The translations under genes were made by a program, and so were the position numbers. A DNA stretch of 64,000 nt from Choanephora cucurbitarum (taxonomy: Eukaryota > Mucoromycota > Mucoromycetes > Mucorales > Choanephoraceae). The stretch covers positions 62,001-126,000 of the forward strand of contig JAIWNI010000044.1 in the NCBI GenBank assembly GCA_025331435.1. Direction: 5' to 3'. Positions 55,965-64,000 of this stretch are shown here, piece after piece; the stretch's first letter is position 1, and each line of letters starts with the position of its first letter. Under the pieces are notes generated by a model. The model worked only from the letters and a program-made list of their open reading frames with translations. It made no database searches and was not told where the DNA came from.

Positions 55965-57268
55965 TTACTTCCTCTGCCTTCCCTTCATTTTCATTAGGCA
56001 GTTACTACAGTACCATTTACCTTTTGGCACTGTTTTTAAATCAACACAAGCCAGATGAAACCATTCAATCTCACACTATATAGGTTGGAAACTTTAGTTT
56101 GAGAAAGCTACAAATACAATTTAGTGTTATACATACATCTGTGTTATCACAAGCAACCATTTCGCCATAGGACACCTGTTGACAATAACAATAAAGAGGT
56201 TCGTTGGGATCAATAGGTAAATCAACAGGAACAACACTACATAGCAAAAAGAGTAAAGAGTTTAGATATTCAAGTGTAAGCTCCATAAAAAACAATAGGT
56301 ACGTTTTGGGCTTTCCGTTGCCATTTTTGTTGTAGGTATATTTCATCTTTTCTTTTTCTATGCTTTTTGATGACTTTGACTTTTCGAGTGTCTGTGCGCG
56401 AGCCAAAGGAGGAGGAGTACTACCGCTTCCTGTATTTGTGTCCTTTGCCGTCTTTCGTTCTGTATGTACATTAGTGTCAATAAACTGATTGATAAGTGAA
56501 CACCAAACCTACTTTTAGTAACTATCGCAAAAAGAAAAGACTAATTAGAGTTGGGAGACATACAACACAATACACAACTCACTCTTCTTTTCGCCTTTAA
56601 GCTCTTTTCGCTCTCTATCTAGCAATCGCTTTGTTGCTCTATCTCTCACATCAACTCCTTCTTTTAGACTACGCGCTGAAGGCTGTAGTCCTGGTAATGT
56701 TGTAATTCTACTGTCTCCTACAATTTGATCTTCTTCAAACTTGACTAAATCTGCATCTAAGCGATTGCAGTGACGGTCCACCTTTTTCTTTGATAAATAT
56801 CTGTTGTTTTTTTCTTTGAAAAGGAAAAGCACTTACTGCATCAAAAGTAGATTTTGCTAGTGCCACTTTTTCTTCTCCTCTTTTTAACGTTTCTGTAAGG
56901 ATTTTTGTGAGGTCCTTAAGTCTGTCGAGACGTGTGTTAGGTTCCATATCTTTGATATTATCAATCAGTTCAATAGCATTCTTAGATACTGTGCTCATAA
57001 GTTCTAAACAGGAACAAAAAAAAATTATATCATTTCTGTCTTTTCTTTTCTTATAAAGAATACCTTGTGCATAGCCATCCAGTTCCCTCATAAGAGTGAA
57101 GTTTCTTTGTAGGTCGAGTGGTACTGCTTCAATAGCTAAATCAAGTTACATATCAGTACTTCACGTCAGTAAACGAACTTTTTTTTCCTTTACTACTTTA
57201 CTATCTATGTAATCATCAAGATAAACTAAATTGTCAAACTGCTTTGTTATAGTATGTGTAGACTTCAT
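55965..57268 (-). CDS. ING-family PHD-finger chromatin protein (Yng/Pho23-like)
   Basis: Seven exons: 57202-57268, 57064-57135, 56837-57003, 56583-56781, 56303-56459, 56137-56236 and 55965-56075, giving 290 aa. The N-terminal ING helix pair is recognisable ([20 protein letters not shown], then [11 protein letters not shown]). A polar linker follows. The C-terminal PHD finger is complete: [17 protein letters not shown], then [13 protein letters not shown] and GKWYCSNC (C4HC3), with the Trp and Asp/Tyr of the H3K4me3 pocket. It ends in a basic KMKGRQRK tail. ING proteins are reader subunits of histone acetyltransferase or deacetylase complexes (NuA3, NuA4, Rpd3L). Which complex cannot be decided from sequence alone. 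Confidence 0.9.
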
Positions 57269-57746
57269 GTCTATTACTAAAGCACACAAAAAGGAAAAGA
57301 AAGAGCAAGAGAGAAAGAAAGGAAGCCAGTGAAAGGAAAAAAAAAAAGGCGGTGCAAAAAAAATCAAAAGTGAAAAAATTACAGTCGAGGCGGGTCTCTA
57401 AAATTAGATGTGCGAAATTCTTTTTCCGCATTTGAGGTATACTCTGCTATTTTGAAAATGAGTCAGCCAATGAAAATAGGCCGTCATTTTAAGAATAGAC
57501 AAAAATGGGTCAATGCTTCAAAAATGGATCGCTCAGCATGAAAGCAGATCATTAATAGATAAACGCAGTAAAGGGCTAGCTACATTTTGAGAACAGATAA
57601 TATAGTTGTACATTTTTTTCCAGCGACTGCCTTTCGTCCAGCAATAATAGAAATACAACTCCTTTCACTCGATTCTATTGTACACTCCCCTAGACATGAC
57701 CTTATGGTATACCCCATATTCTGTTGTGCTTTTTTTTCATGTTCGG

Positions 57747-57921
57747 TACAATAGTCGCTTCATTTAAGAGTGTGGATATTCTTGAGAAATACACTCTTAT
57801 ATTGAGCATACTTAAATCAAATGGTATTTTAGCGCTTGAAGCGATTTTCAAGTTGATGGATTGCACTCTTATATTAAGCATACTCCTATATCAAACTCTC
57901 TTAAATCGAGCGACTACTGTA
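57747..57921. mobile_element. MITE-like element, copy 2
   Basis: It begins TACAATAGTCGCTTCATTTA, and the reverse complement of its end begins TACAGTAGTCGCTCGATTTA, both followed by AGAGTG. TA is at each end. Internally it contains two direct copies of a CACTCTTATATTgAGCATAC type segment (57791 and 57866). Length 175 bp. It is related to the 69-bp copy at 618-686, which looks like a deleted or minimal version. No coding capacity of its own. Confidence 0.75.
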
Positions 57922-58894
57922 AGATGGATAGATGAGAAAGCATCGAAAATGCGCTCTCCCCTGTGGTCCATAATGAGTTTAGCATCACCAAGCTTTAAAA
58001 TTAACTTTGACATTGCAAAGCTTTCTCTTCATCCTCAAATCACAAATGATACACTTTTAACTATCAATTGCACTCTCCGTAGTGTTTGGACAGAAATCAA
58101 CTCCTTTCATTTGGCAAGAAGAAGGTACACAATAAACAGAGACAAGTTATACTGTGTTGATAACCTTATCATGTCTTCTTTTCTTGGGCTGTTGCACTCA
58201 ATGATCTTTGAAAACCATCCCATATCAATATTAAAGCTAATCTAATCTTTTTCTTTCTTTGGGATAGTGTGCAAACAATTTTTCTGTTCCATCACCATCT
58301 GAGAATAGAACATCAAAAGAAGTAACAGTAGAATCGTTAATGGTCATCATGTTAATCGAACGTTACTTTGTGAAAATGATAGCTTAACGATATTTTCAAC
58401 AAAAAAAGTGCTTCATTACAGAACCATATCATGCAGTGTTCTGGTAATGGTTTTGTTGCTTACTTTTTTTTTGGCAGCTTGCACTGTAAGGAAGCGAAAA
58501 TACCAAATCTTTCTAAAAGCTATCCTGGTAGTCTCCTTACTGCGTTTGTGGAGAGATTTGGATTTTCCTTGCCCTTTAGCTCTGCCAGTACTGTTTCGAG
58601 CTTGATATCTTCTCTTCTAATATACTAAAATCATGCATTCAGCTAAAAAGTTGTCACAATAATGAACCATTTTGATAATGTATCTATAAAAAACATACGT
58701 AAAGTGCAATATGTGGTCTCCTTTTATTGTTCATTTTTCGTAAAACACTTCTTCTCTACTCAAACTTACGTTGTACAAATAAGCTTTCAGCAAAAACATC
58801 AAATGTCTACTGCGCTGCTTGCAACGAGCCCGTTACTTGAGACGTACATTCAGCGGTTGTAGAAAGAACCCTCTCAGTTAAGCTAACAACTCTG

Positions 58895-59197
58895 ATGTTG
58901 TCAACTAGCCTTCAAAACTGGACCATGGTTTTATTGATGAAGCTGCCAATACCAGCAGAAGAATTCGTTCTCGCAATCAACGCTCAACATTGCAAAGGAT
59001 ATAGCTGCGTTGCCGACCGTAGTTCATTGAACTCCGTTTGTTCTCATTATGGTGCTTTAATGTGGATTGAAGATAGAGTTGTTAAGAGTAGCAAGACTCA
59101 TTCTGAGTTTCAGCTTTGTTGTTGTAAAGGAACATCTATTTTGTCTTCTCTGCAGCCTACACCAGGAGAAATCTTAAAATTACTTAAGAACAATTGA
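58895..59197 (+). pseudogene. Helitron-like Rep/helicase N-terminal fragment
   Basis: The frame reads LPIPAEEFVLAINAQHCKGY, then HYGALMWIEDRVVKSSKTHS, then EFQLCCCKGTSILSSLQPTP and GEILKLLKNN before a stop. In Helitron polyproteins the corresponding region has a W.E(R) segment, then (F)xxCCxxGK(V/I)xLPxL.PPPxxLxxLL. The order and spacing agree but several key residues are changed and no Rep or helicase motif follows intact. A decayed fragment. Confidence 0.45.
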
Positions 59198-60443
59198 AGT
59201 TTGAATCAACATTTGTACAAGCGTTCTATATTTTCCCATGCAAACATTAGCCATTACTCACAAGAAGACTTCAAGCTCAAATTCTGGACACACATTCTGG
59301 AGGAAATATTTGGCTACAGCAACGTACATTTGAATTGGTAAGTCCTCTCGAAAAGCCTATTAGAATGAAGCAGAAGCGAGTTTCATACTCAATAAAGTGA
59401 AAGTAAATTACAACTTTGGTAAAAGCACTCACTATTACGCCTTAGGGGTGATACTGTCCCTGGCTCACCGAGCAAAACAAACGTTGCATCAAAGATGGAC
59501 CTTCGCATTTCTGCCGCATCTTCATCATCCTTTGACTATGCTATGACCAAATTTGCCAAAGAATGTACTTCAAGAAAGTACTATTTGGACAAGTTGAAGC
59601 TCGTGCTGATGTCCAAGTTGCATTTGAATTCCTTGCTGCAGAATCTTCAAGTTGATCCAACAGGTCTGCATATACCATTTATGCAAATTATGGGATCTGA
59701 ATGCCATTTGTTGCATCTTGTTTTGGTGAAGCCCAAGCATTATGCTTTAAAGCAAGTTGTTGCTATCTCCTACCCGATCACCAAGGAATCAATTGACAAG
59801 GGAGGCATTGAAAGGCGAATTGACACCCTTGTCTACGTGAAGATACAATATGCAACAGTTGTTGCTCATGGTGCGCATTAGTTTACTTGTTTGTATGTTC
59901 TATAAAAGTCCGCCTTGAAAATGTAGGCCAAGATCGACAACAATATGACAAGCAGGCATACGAACAAGATCAGCAATCTTTTGGACGAAAGCTCGAAAAG
60001 CAAGACTGACGCTTGGACAACAGCTGTTCGATGGACAGACATGTCGGTCTTAGAAGTTGATTCTAACTGGGTCCCTTATTTTTAATTGAGCCAACCTTTT
60101 CTTTTGTCGACTGTAGCATCCATAAAAAGGAATTCATGCATGAAGCCTAAGTTATCTAGTTTTTTGGGCACATTTTGTTTTAAAGCAAAATAAGCTTTGC
60201 TAAAGTTCCACAGGGCTGACCAAATACGAAGTGTGCTACATGAAGAGTATATTTATCTGTGTATTAGAAATCAGGGTAATATATGTATCACCTTTACAAA
60301 GAGCTACTGAAAAATAAATGTGAAATTCTAAGTTCACTTGGTTTATTCGAAATTTTGTACAATTATGTATGTAAATAAGTAGAGATAGAGAGGTATATAC
60401 ATATATATCTAAGGTGTATACACACAGCAATCAGTAGTAGATC

Positions 60444-61177
60444 TTATACAGGGTTGGCAACTATAATGCACAAGTTAGAGAGATACATCAATTAAACCGT
60501 TTTCTTTAAGAATTACAAACTTACATCCAATGACACCACATGCCCAACGCTTTCCTGAGTTACCAGTTAATGTAGAGTTTGGGTTGTTGCCCAAACCAAG
60601 GTCATCTTCATCAGCATGAATGACAATAGCACGGCTATGTTTCATACGGTTAGATAAAATCAATAAGATCATACAAGATGAACTTTACCCAATAGTAGAA
60701 AACTTTCCACTCAAGAATACGAGATCGCTAGTAACATCAAGATGACCATTACCATCGTTATCAGCCCAGAGATTACCAAGATCACCAGCGTGTCTGTTCT
60801 TAGCTTTCAAATCACCATGAGTTCGGTTGAATGGGTTGAAGTGAGGACCAGTATTTTCACATCCTTTAGAATGAGAAGAGAGTTGAGTGGGCTGTTAAAT
60901 GATTTGAAGGCTTATGAAACTTACCATTTGAGATATCACCAAATGTATGGATATGAATACCATGATTACCTTCAGTTAAACCTTCAACATCAACAACAAT
61001 ACGAGTAGGAGAATGGTAATCGTCTTGAGTGAGTTTGATGGTACCAAGGATTGAGCCATTGGCTTCGGTGTTGGCGCTAGTCATATAAGCAACAGCCTCA
61101 ACTGGTTCAGCAGAGGTCATAGTAGCTCCAAAGAAGATAATGGCAGCAAAGGCAGTAGTAAGCTTAGAGAAGAACAT
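60444..61177 (-). CDS. secreted Cu/Zn superoxide dismutase
   Basis: Four exons: 60925-61177, 60689-60863, 60525-60634 and 60444-60460, giving 184 aa. Signal peptide at residues 1-23 ([20 protein letters not shown]). Copper ligands are His75, His77, His92 and His149; zinc ligands are His92, His100, His109 and Asp112; the disulfide pair is Cys86 and Cys175. It ends [13 protein letters not shown] when the last 54-nt intron is spliced; without splicing it would end with a different 15-residue tail, and the spliced end is nearer the family's CGVIGIA. It converts superoxide to peroxide and oxygen outside the cell or in the wall. A TATA box precedes it. Confidence 0.95.
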
Positions 61178-62584
61178 TTTCTTTTTTTTGTGTAGATGAA
61201 AAGTAATAATTTTGATTTAATCTTGATTTGGATCAACTTTATATATACTTCTGTTGACAACTGTCTCAGTCATTATTTATAGGAGCGCAGAACATCACAT
61301 GTAGTTCATTGGCTGAGGAGTGAGGCAAAGGAGAAAAAAGTCGGCAAGTAAATGTTTGTTTAAGCGCAAGATGTGCGTAGTCATATTTATTTATAGTTTC
61401 TGATGACAAATTTACCTATATACTAAAATAGATGTCGATCTTGATATCCAGGTACCTGGCATTCGAAATAAGGTATGTTTCATATGATTTGTCAAATTCA
61501 TTGACCACATTCTATTTTTCTGACCTGAAGTAATATGTATGTCATGTTCTTTTTTTCTTTCTATTCTAACAAATGCTTGATCGAAACAGCCTCTTTTTTC
61601 ATTTTCTTTTTTTTCGCCTTATTTCTAAGCAGCACAGTGTGCTGTACAACAAAAAGCCCAAAACACAAAGCAAGAAAAAAAAAAGAGAGTAACACTTACA
61701 ACAGCCATTCCGAAGACAGTCATTGTAGAGTCAGTCAGTTGACTATCATGTGGTTCAACAGGATGGCTTTGACTTGATAAATTTGACAACTTTGAGCCTG
61801 ATTTATCATTTTGCTGATATTCCCTTTGTGTACTATTGTCTCTACTATATTTTTTGGGGTTTCTTTAGGCTTGGATTCAAAGTACCCAGGCCATTTTCTT
61901 TTTATACAAGCAAAATCAATCAGCCAAAAAAAAAAGCCTCTCTGAAGTAATGCAAATGAACACAAATGTCTCTGTGAGATTTACTTGAAGCAAGACACAG
62001 CACTAACAAAGCGATATTCTAGCTTTATTTTACAGCCAATAAAATCAATTTTAAGGATGATCAGCAAATCGTTGTTGTATGTATAGTCAGCTTCTATTCA
62101 CCGCAATTGGGTTGACAAGTTGAGTACACACAAAGTCTTTTCAATAAGGAATATCTCAAACAATCCTAGATTGGACCTATTATCATAGCCAAGTTGAGCT
62201 TTACATGCCTCAGATGTTCATCTGCATAACTTTCTTTTCTAAGAAACAAACCACTATACACCCTATGTTTGACTATCAGACTAGCCTTGTGGATCAAAAG
62301 AATATATTCTAGTTAAATTCAATGAATGCTTTATACAGCAACCTAAGAAGCTGTTTAATTATCCTACTTTAGAATGATTCGAGAAGTTGAAAACTTTGAA
62401 CCAAGATGCTTGAGACCATAGAGTTATACTTGTGCTATCCATTTCATTTTTATATCCAAAAACCATCTCTCTCTTCATTTCTTATTGAACAGCAACTCAA
62501 GAAATCGATATAAAAATATTGTCGACACTTCGTTTTTCTTTCTTTCTTTCTCTTCTTGTATTTTCAATTTGACAACAACTCAAA
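61178..62584. other. divergent intergenic stretch SOD / SPO11
   Basis: About 1.4 kb without a recognised exon. Open frames at 61535-61777 (+) and 61735-61965 (-) overlap each other and have no coding texture. It contains the promoters of both flanking genes. Confidence 0.45.
61237..61248 (-). promoter_or_regulatory. TATA box of the SOD gene
   Basis: The minus strand reads GTATATATAAAG, 60-71 bp upstream of the start codon, identical to the box of the small secreted protein gene at 7101-7112. Confidence 0.55.
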
Positions 62585-64000
62585 ATGAATAGCTCAATTG
62601 AAGAAGATTATCTGGATTGTAGTCTTCCTCCTTTATCGCCTTCTTCTTTTGATTCAAGTCAGTTTGACTTCGATAGTCCAACAACTCAATCGCATCAAGT
62701 ACCAGACATCCTTGACCATCAGCAGGCATTACCCCCTGTATCACCTAACATAACACTTACGCCCAAAAGCGAGCCAGTCAGCAATCCTTCTGATCTTCAC
62801 CCTCTTTATCAAGCCTCTCAGAAAACAACAGGCTCCACCATTGAGAAGACGAGAGAAGATTTGATGTCAGATATCGAAAGAACAATCATGCAAATGATGC
62901 ATTCTATCACAGTAGGAGAGCCTATTCAACTCTCACTAGTTAGTCGGAAACAAAACACAGGCCAACCTTTACGCAAGTGAGTTCTCAGCAAGAAAGTAGC
63001 ATACATTGGATCAACTAATAGCTAGCTGCTAGAAAGAAAAAAAGCGAGAGTGACTCGATGTCTACAAGTGAAGACTCAGAAGGAAAAGTAAGAATCTTAT
63101 CAATGACATCAGGTTCAGGTGCAAAAACTTTAGGTAAGTCAAATAAAGGAAATAAGAGCTAACATCAAAAAGAGAATCAGTTGGCTCATATCATCTTAAT
63201 AGCAAGATACATCAGTATTCTCCAAATGATCTACGAGGCTGTTTCTTACGAGATCACTGTCACCAAAAGAGATATGTTTTATAGAGACGTTGTATTGTTT
63301 GGCAAACAGACTGTGGTGGATACGGTAAATATCGTCATATTGTTCTATTTTGTTAGAATTTGACTAAAGAAAAAAAAATAGATTGTAGATGACTTCTCTT
63401 GTCATTTCAATGTGCCTCGCTCTTCCTTAAATGTCGTAAGATAACTTCTCTGCCATCCTCCTCTTTTTCCTTGCGTACACTAACAGACAGATGATTAGAC
63501 AGCAGCATCTAAAGGTTTAATATTTGGTCCTATCAAGATCATTCTTAAGAACGGCAAGACACTTGATTGCATGACATTAGCCTCTCATCAAGAAGATACT
63601 CAAATGCTTGACAATGATGATGATGAAGAAGAAGCATTTCAAGGACAAACAAATGATCAAGTAAGATATATGTTGAATAGTTGGGGATTACACGATATAA
63701 ACATGTACAAGTAGCGTACTAACTTCTTTTGCTAGGGAGCACTTATACCACCTGTTAGCCAGATAGCTGAAATTCAATGCAAAGCAAAATGCATTCTTGT
63801 TATAGAGAAAGAGGTAGACATGAGAACAAAGAGAGGTATTTGTAAATAATCATAACCATCTGTTAGGCCACTTTTCGATACTTGGTTTCTGTTGGATTTA
63901 ACCATTCTCTACAGGTTCAACAAGAATGTATCTTGATCACTGTGAGTATCCTTAGCACTACGTAACGCTCATGCTGATTGATGTATATTGCGAGTAGGGA
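62585..64000 (+). CDS. spo11: SPO11/Rec12 meiotic double-strand-break protein (5' part, cut by window end)
   Basis: Exons: 62585-62976, 63033-63133, 63173-63324, 63382-63435, 63499-63660, 63736-63813, 63867-63941 and the start of the next at 63998. The first 90 residues are Ser/Pro-rich. Then come an N-terminal helix (REDLMSDIERTIMQMMHSIT), the winged-helix domain with the catalytic Tyr201 in TKRDMFYRDVVLFGKQTVVD, SSLNVTAASKGLIFGP, an acidic insert and the Toprim strand CILVIEKEATFRYLVSVG with metal-binding Glu311. SPO11 makes the breaks that start meiotic recombination by a Tyr-DNA bond. Exon 3 is in frame only with the acceptor AAAAAG at 63172. Remaining Toprim motifs lie beyond the window. 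Confidence 0.92.

Larger units (their letters stand above)
57269..60443. other. gene-poor stretch of decayed mobile DNA
   Basis: No intact gene. In order: a TIR-like end at about 57380-57400 (TTACAGTCGAGGCGGGTCTC); a MITE copy at 57747-57921; open frames at 57922-58245 without recognised features; a piece near 58480-58620 reading LHCKEAKIPNLSKSYPGSLL; a Helitron-like piece at 58895-59197; a further broken frame at 59495-59881. The rest up to 60443 has no visible content beyond the 3' flank of the SOD gene. Confidence 0.5.

Noticed and set aside
57724..58245. 173-codon frame starting in the MITE
   Set aside because: Its first 60 codons are the MITE itself; the remainder has no recognised motif and no splice context.
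61535..61965. Overlapping 80- and 76-codon frames between SOD and SPO11
   Set aside because: Overlap on opposite strands, Phe-run low complexity, no motif.
1..64000. tRNA, rRNA, snRNA genes and CRISPR arrays
   Set aside because: Looked for the GGTTCGANNCC tRNA B-box and regularly spaced repeats on both strands by eye; none convincing. A tRNAscan or Infernal run would be needed to exclude them firmly.

Overview
The window is nuclear DNA of a filamentous fungus, most likely an early-diverging one of the Mucoromycota (Mucorales-like). The evidence is AT-rich spacers full of homopolymer runs, compact genes with many introns of about 45-60 nt, and a gene set that mixes fungal-only genes (DASH subunit Ask1, Cut8/Sts1, Zn2Cys6 factor, CreA, Erg28) with genes that yeasts lack but animals have (Integrator subunit INTS7, SMN, Aven, CCDC25). 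No tRNA, rRNA, CRISPR array or prokaryotic element was seen. The species cannot be named from this window alone. Exon coordinates are hand-built from reading frame, splice consensus and remembered family structure.

Layout: 1.7-6.5 kb carries cut8, a CaMKK-type kinase and a CENP-N/Chl4 kinetochore gene (+). 6.7-11.6 kb carries a small secreted Cys-rich protein, an NFX1/FAP1 zinc-finger protein and SMN (-). 11.6-15.0 kb is INTS7 (+), head to head with SMN. 15.0-20.6 kb carries an AN1 finger protein, a secreted subtilase and an MFS transporter (-). 20.9-24.0 kb holds the convergent pair YIF1 / Rab escort protein. 25.3-29.2 kb holds CreA (-) and ATG7 (+). 30.2-35.3 kb holds ASK1, RRP17 (-), CCDC25 (+), mitochondrial pyrophosphatase (-) and Aven (+). 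36.6-40.7 kb holds a thaumatin-like secreted protein and a transcription factor with two zinc clusters. 40.8-43.6 kb is a TIR transposon with a second, Tc1/mariner-type element nested inside. 44.0-57.3 kb holds an F-box protein, NOP4/RBM28, ERG28, beta-adaptin, RPL34, an MFS transporter and an ING PHD protein. 57.3-60.1 kb is a graveyard of mobile DNA. 60.4-64.0 kb holds a secreted Cu/Zn SOD and the 5' part of SPO11, cut by the window end.

Themes: chromosome segregation and meiosis (CENP-N, Ask1, SPO11), snRNA/snRNP production (SMN, INTS7), secretory traffic (YIF1, Rab escort protein, beta-adaptin) and secreted proteins with clear TATA boxes. Many neighbours end within 5-20 bp of each other.

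The most notable observations are a one-nucleotide exon needed to keep the CCDC25 frame, a 15-nt exon in the Rab escort gene, a GC-AG intron inside a zinc cluster, the SMN-INTS7 shared promoter, and a nuclease-like relic carried by the outer transposon.
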